Part shown: positions 36,611 to 44,155 of the stretch, piece by piece
Position numbering within the stretch: the first letter of the stretch is position 1
Layout of the letters: every line of letters begins with the position of its first letter
NCBI RefSeq assembly: GCF_000238775.2
Contig: NZ_AFEJ02000002.1
Coordinates: 1,597,501-1,661,500, forward strand
Direction of reading: 5' to 3'
DNA length: 64,000 bases
From: Acaryochloris sp. CCMEE 5410
GTDB lineage: Bacteria; Cyanobacteriota; Cyanobacteriia; Thermosynechococcales; Thermosynechococcaceae
Translations under genes and position numbers: made by a program
The notes under the pieces: generated by a model
The model's database searches: none
What the model was told of the DNA's origin: nothing
What the model saw: only the letters and a program-made list of their open reading frames with translations

Positions 36611-36663
36611 GTCCAAGAATACCAAGATTCAAAGCGATCAAAAAAATCTTAGTATTCCTGGAC
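36611..36663 (+). terminator. terminator-like hairpin with no gene upstream
   Basis: The arms 36611-36629 and 36645-36663 pair at 17 of 19 positions (GTCCA, GAATAC and AAGATT blocks with two mismatches). They are followed at once by TTTTATATTTTATA. This is a good intrinsic terminator for the plus strand, yet no protein gene ends before it. It either ends an unrecognised RNA or marks a lost gene. Confidence 0.55.
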
Positions 36664-36763
36664 TTTTATATTTTATATTCACATCAATATAGATTTAAAA
36701 TAAAGCTCTCATATATCACTTGCAGACAATATTTCAATATTAATTTTTTTTCACAAAAAAAGC

Positions 36764-36792
36764 TTGACTTGAAATAATTACTACTGTATTAA
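36764..36792 (+). promoter_or_regulatory. sigma70-type promoter candidate for the peptide cluster
   Basis: TTGACT (36764-36769), a 17-base spacer and TATTAA (36787-36792, overlapping TAATAT) match a housekeeping promoter. Transcription would start near 36800, giving a 5' leader of about 135 bases before the first precursor gene. Confidence 0.5.
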
Positions 36793-36916
36793 TATAACAA
36801 GCGATGAAAAGTATCCAACGGGAGCAAAATTAAATACTTTTCCAAACTCTAAACAAACAGACTTTATTTTCAATCCAAAAACAAAGTCTGTTCAACGTAA
36901 ACGATTAAATACCTTA

Positions 36917-36929
36917 GTGCAAGTGAGGT
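36917..36929 (+). promoter_or_regulatory. conserved translation-start element GTGCAAGTGAGGT (copy 1 of 4)
   Basis: The identical 13-mer precedes precursor genes 1, 2 and 3 at 36917-36929, 37424-37436 and 37827-37839, each time 6 bases before the ATG. GAGGT is the ribosome-binding core. Identity beyond that core reflects duplication of gene plus leader, or a shared control site. A fourth copy at 38521-38533 has no gene behind it. Confidence 0.85.
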
Positions 36930-36935
36930 CATATC

Positions 36936-37169
36936 ATGTCTGAATTATTTACTGACTTGTCTGATCAACAGCAAGAACTCGTTGCTGGTGGTTCAGTCAC
37001 TCTACTCAACGTCAACGCGACCAACTTCTACTCAAATACTGAAATCCTTGGGGCTGCTGGAGCTGCTGGCTCTACTCCAGGTGGATCAGTTGCTGTTGGT
37101 GAAATTGCTGGTGCGAACCAAGAAATTTATACCAATGCTCTTGGTGTTCAATTTGGTAATGTTTCCTAG
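36936..37169 (+). CDS. double-glycine leader peptide precursor 1 (bacteriocin-like)
   Basis: A 77-residue precursor. The leader MSELFTDLSDQQQELVAGG (residues 1-19) has the hydrophobic/acidic pattern and the Gly-Gly that C39 peptidases cut. The mature part would be 58 residues, beginning SVTLLNVNATNFYSNTE and ending VQFGNVS, with Gly/Ala-rich middle parts and no Cys. The lack of Cys excludes lanthionine or disulfide bridges. It resembles cyanobacterial small proteins annotated as bacteriocins of this leader type, and the cognate HlyD and C39 exporter lie downstream. Activity (antimicrobial, signal or surface fibre) is not shown by the sequence. Confidence 0.88.
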   Translation: MSELFTDLSDQQQELVAGGSVTLLNVNATNFYSNTEILGAAGAAGSTPGGSVAVGEIAGANQEIYTNALGVQFGNVS

Positions 37170-37442
37170 GTACAGACTAACTCTAGTTTAATCATTACCA
37201 ACATTCCGTTGTATTGAGAACAACCAAGAGCTGGTCTTAATTGTGAACCTAGTACTCCACCACATAGAAGACGACAGGTTCCTAAAAGCTAAGATGCATT
37301 GACATCAAGCATTTTGCTTGCGGTGATTTTATCGAAATCACTGTGGCACAGTCCTAGGATATTCACAATTGTTTTGATCCCAGCTTTTGGTTAGTTCCAA
37401 GCATTATTCACATTCATTTTTTTGTGCAAGTGAGGTTACATC

Positions 37443-37676
37443 ATGTCTGAATTATTTACTGAATTGTCTGATCAACAGCAAGAGCTTGTAGCTGGTGGTT
37501 CAGTCACTCTACTCAACGTCAACGCGACCAACTTCTACTCCAATACTGAGATCCTTGGGGCTGCTGGGGCTGCTGGCTCCACACCAGGTGGATCAGTTGC
37601 TGTTGGCGAAATTGCTGGTGCGAACCAAGAAATTGATACTAAAGCACTTAGTGTTCAATTCGGTAACGTTGCTTAG
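37443..37676 (+). CDS. double-glycine leader peptide precursor 2 (near-copy of precursor 1)
   Basis: Also 77 residues. It differs from precursor 1 at only five positions: D7E in the leader and Y65D, N67K, G70S and S77A in the last 13 residues of the core. The GG cut site, the N-terminal core and the Gly/Ala block are unchanged. The preceding 13-base start element is conserved too, so gene and leader were duplicated together. It is separated from precursor 1 by 273 bases that contain two small hairpins (37306-37320 and 37323-37341), which could attenuate or process the message. Confidence 0.88.
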   Translation: MSELFTELSDQQQELVAGGSVTLLNVNATNFYSNTEILGAAGAAGSTPGGSVAVGEIAGANQEIDTKALSVQFGNVA

Positions 37677-37845
37677 GCATCATTTTTTGCCCTAACAACA
37701 TAGTTCTATTTTGTAAGACTACTGAAAGCAAGTGTATACAATACCGAACAAACTAACAATAATTCTTTTTTAGTTTGAAATTAAGCTTTTCAGCAGTACT
37801 TACATCTAATTCCATTAATCTCTTAAGTGCAAGTGAGGTCATATC

Positions 37846-38079
37846 ATGTCTGAATTATTTACTGAATTATCTGATCAACAGCAAGAACTCGTTGCTGGTG
37901 GTTCAATCACATTGATCAACGCCAATCTAACCAGCTTTAAATCCAATACTGAAGTCCTTGGGGCTGCAGGTGGAGCTGCTTCTGGCCCTGGTGGATCTGC
38001 CGCAGTTGGTGAAATTGCTGGTGCCAACCAAGAACTTCATACCACTGCCATTAACTTTCAGTATGGCAACGTACTATAG
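37846..38079 (+). CDS. double-glycine leader peptide precursor 3 (diverged paralogue)
   Basis: 77 residues. The leader MSELFTELSDQQQELVAGG is identical to that of precursor 2, but the core is diverged: SITLINANLTSFKSNTEVLG, then a Gly/Ala block, AVGEIAGANQELHTTAINFQ and YGNVL. Leader conservation with core divergence is the usual signature of a family processed by one peptidase and diversified at the product. There is no Cys. The same GTGCAAGTGAGGT element precedes it. It lies 169 bases after precursor 2. Confidence 0.88.
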   Translation: MSELFTELSDQQQELVAGGSITLINANLTSFKSNTEVLGAAGGAASGPGGSAAVGEIAGANQELHTTAINFQYGNVL

Positions 38080-38236
38080 TCATCCATTTGACTGAGTTTT
38101 AAGTTTCAAAACCACACGATTAGGGCTGTATAAATTGCATGAATTCTTTGAGTGAACAATGCTTGTCAAGTTCATTATGGAATCACAATTTCATTCAGCC
38201 CTATTCCAGTTTGTCCCAACGTTCCAATCACCCATT

Positions 38237-38482
38237 ATGTCTGGTCAATCCTCTGAGTTATTTATAGAGCTATCTGAACATGAGCAAGAAGGTGTTGCAG
38301 GGGGCACAACAACACTATTCAACTTAAATCAGACGGAATTCTTCTCTCAGTTAAACCTATATCAAGCGAGTGGCGTAGCCACTGCTGGCCCCAGCGGTGC
38401 TAGCGCATCTGGGTCAATCACCCACATGAACCAAACCATAGACACTAAGGCATTCAACTTCGCCTTCGGCCAGATTGATTGA
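38237..38482 (+). CDS. double-glycine leader peptide precursor 4
   Basis: About 81 residues from the ATG at 38237. In-frame ATGs at 38177 and 38159 would add 20 or 26 residues, and none has a strong ribosome site. The leader is SELFIELSEHEQEGVAGG and the core begins TTTLFNLNQTEFFSQLNLYQ. The C-terminal block MNQTIDTKAFNFAFGQID aligns with ANQEIDTKALSVQFGNV of precursor 2, so it is a true family member. Unlike 1-3 it lacks the 13-base start element upstream. A copy lies just after it instead. Confidence 0.82.
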   Translation: MSGQSSELFIELSEHEQEGVAGGTTTLFNLNQTEFFSQLNLYQASGVATAGPSGASASGSITHMNQTIDTKAFNFAFGQID

Positions 38483-38520
38483 TACAAAAAATCGGGAAGG
38501 CAGGTATCTCAATCATCCCA

Positions 38521-38533
38521 GTGCAAGTGAGGT
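38521..38533 (+). promoter_or_regulatory. orphan copy of the GTGCAAGTGAGGT element
   Basis: Identical to the three elements before precursors 1-3, but followed by TTTTGGATATATCC with no ATG or precursor frame. The next gene (the HlyD homologue) starts 175 bases later. It may be the scar of a deleted precursor gene, or a site with a role beyond ribosome binding. Confidence 0.75.
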
Positions 38534-38708
38534 TTTTGGATATATCCTGCTTTCCCTTAAGTGGCTAAAACATTGAGATTCCAGTGTTTTAGCTATTCAG
38601 AGAGCTTTTAGCTTCTCAAGGATTTAATTATAACAGGCATTAAAGATTAGCCCGTTTCTTGACCTAACCCCTTATCAATCTCCTTAATGCATAGCCCCAT
38701 AAGATTCC

Positions 38709-40013
38709 ATGAATACCCTCCAACCTGATCAACTTCACTTTGTTCAGGAAGATGAATTTTTACCCTCCATTAGCCCGTGGATTTCAATGGGGGGAATGGT
38801 TTTGGTGCTGGTATTCGGTGCCGCTGTTGCCATTTCCTCTACCCTCAAATTCAGCATTACTGTCAAAGCCCCTGCAGCCATTCGGCCTGCAGGTGGCCTG
38901 AGTATCGTCCAAAGTGGCATTGACGGCACCATTACTCATATCAACGTGGAGGAAAACCAGGTCGTCAAAAAAGGCGATCTGTTTGCACAGCTAGACGATT
39001 CAGGGTTGCAAACCCGCAAAAGCCAACTGCAAGGAGATATCCAATCTATTACTCTGCAGAGATATCAGATCAATGCTCAACTCAGAGCGTTAGACCATCA
39101 AATTATTGCTGAAACCCGGTTAGTCAGCCGTTCCATCGCCGCCGCAGAAGCCAACTTAACCTCACACCGTCGTCGCTACCAAGATCTTAAAATCAGTACC
39201 GAAGCAGACCTAGAAGAAGCCCAAGCCGGGTACCACCTGGCTTCTGAAGAGTATCTACGCTTCAAAGAACTCGAGGAATCAGGAGCCATTGCCAAGCTGC
39301 AGGTCAAAGAGAAAGAAGCCTCTTTGAAAGCAGCATCCGCCAGGATTAAGCGTCTCAAGGCTGCAACCAATCCGTCAGACGCCACTATTGATCAAGCCTT
39401 AGAACAAATTGCCCAGGAGAAAGCCAGAGGTAGTGTCACCCTTGCAGGCCTCAATCAACAAAAAGAACAGCTGATGCGCACCCGCATCGAAGCCCAAAAG
39501 CAGCTCCAACGGACTCAAAAAGAGCTACAGCAAATCGATAACGAACTCAAAGGCACTAAAATCCGGGCTCCCATTGATGGCACCGTTTTACAGCTCAATC
39601 TGCGCAATCCCGGCCAAGTGGTGCAGCCTGGAATCCCCATCGCTCAAATTGCCCCCCGCAACGCTCCTTTGATTATCAAGGCTAGGGTCAACGCCCAAGA
39701 TATCAACCAGGTGAAAACAGGGCAGATGGTTCAAATGCGCGTTTCAGCCTGCCCCTACACGGACTACGGCACCTTACAAGGAACCGTTATGAAGGTGTCA
39801 CCGGATGCCATTCCGGTGAATGATGCTAGCGGTCCAGCCACCAGTCCAGCTTTTTATGAAGTTACCGTTCAACCTCGAACCTTATATATGGGCAATCAAC
39901 AGCGCTGGTGCCGCCTGCAATTCGGGATGGAGGGTCGAGCCGATATTGTGTCACGCCAAGAAACCGTTCTCCAATTTGTATTGAAAAAAGCCCGCTTAAT
40001 GTCCAACTTTTAA
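38709..40013 (+). CDS. HlyD-family membrane fusion protein (peptide export adaptor)
   Basis: A 434-residue adaptor for a peptide ABC exporter. One N-terminal membrane helix (about residues 28-48) is followed by a lipoyl-like half-motif (IVQSGIDGTITHINVEENQV). A long alpha-hairpin coiled coil follows at about 100-280, then the second half (KIRAPIDGTVLQLNLRNPGQ) and a beta-barrel domain. This is the HlyD layout, linking the inner-membrane exporter to an outer-membrane channel. It lies 28-34 bases before the C39 exporter gene, and the two are almost certainly co-expressed. No TolC-type gene is in the window. Confidence 0.92.
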   Translation: MNTLQPDQLHFVQEDEFLPSISPWISMGGMVLVLVFGAAVAISSTLKFSITVKAPAAIRPAGGLSIVQSGIDGTITHINVEENQVVKKGDLFAQLDDSGLQTRKSQLQGDIQSITLQRYQINAQLRALDHQIIAETRLVSRSIAAAEANLTSHRRRYQDLKISTEADLEEAQAGYHLASEEYLRFKELEESGAIAKLQVKEKEASLKAASARIKRLKAATNPSDATIDQALEQIAQEKARGSVTLAGLNQQKEQLMRTRIEAQKQLQRTQKELQQIDNELKGTKIRAPIDGTVLQLNLRNPGQVVQPGIPIAQIAPRNAPLIIKARVNAQDINQVKTGQMVQMRVSACPYTDYGTLQGTVMKVSPDAIPVNDASGPATSPAFYEVTVQPRTLYMGNQQRWCRLQFGMEGRADIVSRQETVLQFVLKKARLMSNF

Positions 40014-40047
40014 ACTTGCCTGATCAAACGATAAAGGCACCTTGTCC

Positions 40048-42237
40048 ATGCCCTCTTTAATGCTCCTCAATCCCCTACTCAAATCACGCAAAAGCTACCA
40101 GTGTGTCAAGCAATGGAGCGAAGAAGATTGTGGAGCCGCCTGCCTAGCCTCAATCTGCAAGTATTATGGCCGTCTACTAAGCATTACCCGTAGTCGGGAA
40201 GTGGTGGGAACAGGACAACTTGGCACCACCCTTTTAGGTCTAAAAAGAGGCGCTGAAGCTTTAGGGTTCAATGCCCGTTCTGTGAAAGCATCAGAAGCTT
40301 TGATTGATCGGCTGCAGGAAATCCTACTGCCAGCCATTATCCACTGGAAAGGCTATCACTGGGTCATTCTCTATGGCAAACGCGGTCGCAAGTATGTTGT
40401 GGCCGATCCAGGCGTGGGGATTCGGTATCTCACCAAACAGGAACTTCTCGAATCATGGAATGGCATCATGCTCTTACTGGAGCCTGATATCGATCGGTTT
40501 CATGATCGAGGCGAAGACGAGGAAAAGTCCGGTGGATTTTCTCGCTTCCTGGGTCGAATTTGGCCCTATCGTACGATTCTGAGCCAAGCCCTTTTGATCA
40601 ATATTGTCCTGGGATTATTGGCCCTCTCCAGTCCTTTCCTCATCCAGATTCTAACCGATGATGTCTTGGTCCGTCAGGATATGGAGTTGCTGACGGTCGT
40701 AGTAGTGGGGGTTGTCATCTCCCAAGTGTTCAGTAGTAGCCTACAAATCATGCAGTCGAACTTGATAGCTCACTTTAGCCAGCGGCTGCAGCTAGGTTTA
40801 GTCTTAGAATTTGGTCGCAAAATCCTGCAACTCCCCTTGAACTACTATGAATCGCGCAGAAGCGGGGAGATTGTCAGCCGTTTGCGCGATATTAACGAAG
40901 TCAATCAACTCATATCGCAAATCGTCGTTCGGGTGCCCAGTCAAGTTTTTGTTGCCTTGATTTCCATTGGCTTCATGCTATTTTACAGCGCAAGTTTAAC
41001 CCTTGTTGCTGCAGTGATTGCCATGATCATGGCAATCTCAACCTTGCCATTTTTGCCGATATTGCGAAAGAAAACTCGCAATTTACTGATTCTATCTTCT
41101 GAAAATCAAGGGGTCTTAGTTGAGACGTTCAAAGGAGCGTTAGTCCTGAAAACGACTAACGCAGCGCCCCAGTTTTGGGAAGAGTTTCAATCTCGATTTG
41201 GCCGACTAACCCACCTCACCTTCAGCACCATCCAACTGAGTGTCCTCAACGGTACCTTTACTCAGTTGATTTCTAGTATTGGCAGTGTCGCCCTTTTAGC
41301 CACGGGTAGTTTGCTAGTCATCAGGGAAGAAATCAGTATTGGCCAGTTGCTGGCCTTTAACACCATGCAAGGCAATCTGCTGGCCTTGATGACGACCATC
41401 ATTGGCCTAACGGATGAATATTTTCGGGCTCAAACGGCAATTGGCCGTATTTTAGAGGTCATTGATGCCACACCAGAATCCGTCGGAGAGGCTAACAAAC
41501 CCTTTGCCCAGCTCTCTGGAGACCATGATATTACCTGCTCCCATTTAAACTTTCACCATGCCGGGCGAGTCGTTCTCCTGGATGATTTTTCCTTGACACT
41601 ACCTGGGGGGAAGGTAACCGTCATCATTGGGAAATCCGGCTGTGGTAAAAGCACCCTGGCCAAGGTGATCGCAGGCCTTTATCAAACCCAGTCTGGAACC
41701 GTCAGAATCGGTCCCTATAATTTACAGGATTTATCTATCGTCGCTCTCCGGCAGCAAGTCTCGTTTGTCCCCCAAGAACCTCATTTTTGGAGTCGCTCCA
41801 TTATCGAGAACTTTCAGCTAGGCAACCCGCAAGTCTCGTTTGAACAAATCGTAAAGGCCTGCCAAATTGCGGATGCTGACAGCTTTATCAGCGAATTACC
41901 CAATACGTACCAGACCGTTTTAGGTGAGTTTGGTGCCAACTTATCGGGTGGGCAGCGGCAGCGGTTAGCCATTGCTCGGGCCATTGTTAACGATCCACCC
42001 ATCTTGATTTTGGATGAATCCACTGCAGGCTTAGATCCCGTGAGCGAGGCCGAAGTCCTAGATAAGTTACTGGCCTATCGCCAAGGCAAAACGACCATCA
42101 TGATTTCCCACCGCCCCAGCACCATTAAACGAGCAGAGTGGTTGATTCAAATGGAAAAAGGCCAGCTGCTTTTGGAAGGAGACTTTGCCTCCCTAGCTAC
42201 TCAACCTGGAGAACATCAGAAGTTTTTAAACCACTAA
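40048..42237 (+). CDS. C39 peptidase-containing ABC exporter (bacteriocin/peptide type)
   Basis: About 729 residues. The N-terminal C39 protease has the catalytic Cys in WSEEDCGAACLASICKYYG (Cys28 from this start), the His in GYHWVILYG and the Asp in VADPGVG. It would cut leaders after Gly-Gly while exporting the core. A six-helix membrane domain follows at about 165-450. The ATPase domain has Walker A GKSGCGKST, signature LSGGQRQR and Walker B ILILDESTAGLD. A TTG two codons upstream is an alternative start. Its position between four precursor genes plus HlyD and the fifth precursor identifies its substrates. Confidence 0.94.
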   Translation: MPSLMLLNPLLKSRKSYQCVKQWSEEDCGAACLASICKYYGRLLSITRSREVVGTGQLGTTLLGLKRGAEALGFNARSVKASEALIDRLQEILLPAIIHWKGYHWVILYGKRGRKYVVADPGVGIRYLTKQELLESWNGIMLLLEPDIDRFHDRGEDEEKSGGFSRFLGRIWPYRTILSQALLINIVLGLLALSSPFLIQILTDDVLVRQDMELLTVVVVGVVISQVFSSSLQIMQSNLIAHFSQRLQLGLVLEFGRKILQLPLNYYESRRSGEIVSRLRDINEVNQLISQIVVRVPSQVFVALISIGFMLFYSASLTLVAAVIAMIMAISTLPFLPILRKKTRNLLILSSENQGVLVETFKGALVLKTTNAAPQFWEEFQSRFGRLTHLTFSTIQLSVLNGTFTQLISSIGSVALLATGSLLVIREEISIGQLLAFNTMQGNLLALMTTIIGLTDEYFRAQTAIGRILEVIDATPESVGEANKPFAQLSGDHDITCSHLNFHHAGRVVLLDDFSLTLPGGKVTVIIGKSGCGKSTLAKVIAGLYQTQSGTVRIGPYNLQDLSIVALRQQVSFVPQEPHFWSRSIIENFQLGNPQVSFEQIVKACQIADADSFISELPNTYQTVLGEFGANLSGGQRQRLAIARAIVNDPPILILDESTAGLDPVSEAEVLDKLLAYRQGKTTIMISHRPSTIKRAEWLIQMEKGQLLLEGDFASLATQPGEHQKFLNH

Positions 42238-42261
42238 TCAATCATCATTAGGAGAAAGATC

Positions 42262-42579
42262 ATGGCTCAATTACAAAACAGTCCGCAACTTCCGCAAATC
42301 ATCGATCCACCATCAGACTTATTTGTTGAATTATCTGATCCAGAACAGGAGACCATTTCAGCTGGATTTGGCTTAACCTATCTCTATTTTGAGCAGGAAA
42401 TCATTTCGTCGTCATCGTCCAATACGACGGAAATTGACAATCTATCTCCTGGCTCCGGTAGCGGTCGTACCTCTCAGCAAGCCAACTATGATTCGAAACG
42501 CACCACGTTTGCCTTCGGCGGATTAATTCCCATTCGTTCGGTTTCTTCGTTTATTGCCTCCATTCTCAAATTGTTTTAG
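42262..42579 (+). CDS. divergent fifth precursor-like peptide downstream of the exporter
   Basis: 105 residues with a strong ribosome site (AGGAGAAAGATC before the ATG). The leader PSDLFVELSDPEQETISAG aligns with the family, but the cut site is Ala-Gly instead of Gly-Gly. The core keeps the family pattern (LTYLYFEQEI, then the C-terminal ANYDSKRTTFAFGG) and then adds about 17 residues, including IRSVSSFIASILKLF, likely an amphipathic helix. It is 24 bases after the exporter. It may be a specialised product, an immunity-type or a regulatory peptide. No Cys is present. Confidence 0.75.
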   Translation: MAQLQNSPQLPQIIDPPSDLFVELSDPEQETISAGFGLTYLYFEQEIISSSSSNTTEIDNLSPGSGSGRTSQQANYDSKRTTFAFGGLIPIRSVSSFIASILKLF

Positions 42580-42660
42580 CGGGGTCGCGCTGAAGCTGCA
42601 TCATTGCGTAAATTGGCTATTCCGGTTGCAAGACTACTTCCCTATGAGATTGAGTTCAAC

Positions 42661-44001
42661 ATGACTAAGACGCTGGTGACAAATACTGTTTTAAGGCAGG
42701 ATAGTGGAGAGAGTGACGTTTCATCTCATCAGGTGATCCGATTGGATCGCTCCCTGAGTTCTTTGAGCACAGGTGAAGCGTCTGTATCATTAGGCCCCAT
42801 CATGTTGCAGTCTCTTGGACAACTTGTTTACACCAGTTTTCCTAACGTCGGGTTTAGGCACTTATCGAGTCCCCACATCCCGCAAGAGATTCAACATGCA
42901 TTTGTTCATCAAGTCGTCTACTTACGCTGGAACTCGTACAATCCCCCAGCTGCTGACTATCGGGCGGCCTACCTCTATCAAATTAATACAGACAATACCT
43001 TATTCGGGTGGTTGTATGGCGATGCCACCGATGATGTTGGTCGTCATGTTCCCTATTTTATTGGCTACCACCTGGCAGAACCGTTGACGGAAGATTATCT
43101 AAATAGTATCTATATCTGCCTACAGCGAGGACCAACAGCGATTTCTAGCAAGGAAGAGCTGAGTCAGGGGGTTTTAGAAAATATCTCTATTCCCGATATT
43201 CGCGGTTATCCCCCTGCTCGGATTGGCGTTGATATCCCCGATGATATTCGCAACTACAGCTGCACGTTTTTGCAAATGCAAGAGTTGCTGAATATCTTTG
43301 TGCCAGCCAGTGAACGTCAGTCCAGACTTTCCTCCCCGGCTGTCCCCTCTGAAGAAGTAGACCTCACCCAATCCCTCTCCAAGCAAAAAACCGTTATTCA
43401 GCCCCAGAAAAATCAGCCTGGGACGACGCTTCAACCCCGCCAATCTCAGCCGGCCCAACCTCAGTCGGCCCAGCTTCAACCGGCCCAGCCTCAGCCGGCC
43501 CCCATGAACTATCTAGAGCAAATTCTCTATGAATTAATTGCCAAACCCATTGGGATTCAAAGCGCATTTTTAGTGTCCATAGAAGGACTACCCATCACCT
43601 CTCCCATTGGTATTAGCGAAAATAGCGCCCTGATTATTGCTGGTACTATGCTGTATCTCGCTAGAAGTACTCACGAAGAATTGCAGTGGCAAGGCATTGA
43701 GAAAATTTCAGTCCAGGCCCAAGAAGGATACGTCATTTTAGCGAACTGTACATCAGATATTTTTCTGCTGGTCAAAGCAGCTAAGGCTTTAACGGGCTTA
43801 CTAGATGGCGAGATCAACCGCACGATCAAGCGTCTCCAAACCGCCCTCCAAATTGAACATTTGGATAAAGATACTGAGTTATCTCCAGAAGCCCAGCATG
43901 AGTTAGTGACCCAACTTAATTTAGATCAGGCCGCCTCAGACTTCTTAGAGGAATCCACCGATAACTTTGACATGCAATATCGGGGCAACTCTATCCAATA
44001 G
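42661..44001 (+). CDS. Roadblock/LC7 domain protein with novel N-terminal domain
   Basis: 446 residues from the ATG at 42661. A TTG at 42604 is in frame, but the ATG gives the better N-terminus. Residues 1-220 form a domain I do not recognise (ADYRAAYLYQINTDNTLFGW, AEPLTEDYLNSIYICLQRG). A Gln/Pro linker with repeated QPAQPQ units follows at about 240-280. A Roadblock/LC7 fold spans about 282-400: LVSIEGLPITSP, ALIIAGTMLYLARST and YVILANCTSDIFLLVKA. Roadblock proteins such as MglB bind and activate small GTPases. The next gene encodes a GTPase-like protein, so a functional pair is likely. Confidence 0.8.
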   Translation: MTKTLVTNTVLRQDSGESDVSSHQVIRLDRSLSSLSTGEASVSLGPIMLQSLGQLVYTSFPNVGFRHLSSPHIPQEIQHAFVHQVVYLRWNSYNPPAADYRAAYLYQINTDNTLFGWLYGDATDDVGRHVPYFIGYHLAEPLTEDYLNSIYICLQRGPTAISSKEELSQGVLENISIPDIRGYPPARIGVDIPDDIRNYSCTFLQMQELLNIFVPASERQSRLSSPAVPSEEVDLTQSLSKQKTVIQPQKNQPGTTLQPRQSQPAQPQSAQLQPAQPQPAPMNYLEQILYELIAKPIGIQSAFLVSIEGLPITSPIGISENSALIIAGTMLYLARSTHEELQWQGIEKISVQAQEGYVILANCTSDIFLLVKAAKALTGLLDGEINRTIKRLQTALQIEHLDKDTELSPEAQHELVTQLNLDQAASDFLEESTDNFDMQYRGNSIQ

Positions 44002-44155
44002 AGACTCGCTTTAGCCCTCCATGGGTATCGGTTTTCCCATGACTCTTCTATCATCCATGTCGAATCGTAGCCTCTTTAGGCTTCTATTTTTGGCATTTCA
44101 TCACATTCAATTTTCTAGTCCCCCCTTAATTTCTAGTCGTTAAATCGTTAAGACC

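Larger units (their letters stand above)
35543..36935. other. 1.4-kb AT-rich intergenic region upstream of the peptide cluster
   Basis: No convincing protein gene is present. Short frames (for example minus-strand frames near 35614-35871 and 35964-36164) lack ribosome sites and family resemblance. The region contains a GC-rich patch with repeated ACGGAGAC (36290-36310), a 7-bp hairpin at 36560-36587, a terminator-like hairpin at 36611-36663 and a promoter candidate at 36764-36792. Base composition is clearly more AT-rich than in the flanking housekeeping genes. Confidence 0.6.

Noticed and set aside
36936-38482. Lanthipeptide precursors
   Set aside because: None of the precursor cores contains Cys and no lanthionine synthetase gene is in the window, so thioether rings are not possible.
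42604-42660. TTG start for the Roadblock protein giving 19 extra residues
   Set aside because: The ATG at 42661 gives a plausible N-terminus, and the upstream segment overlaps the untranslated gap after the fifth precursor without its own ribosome site.
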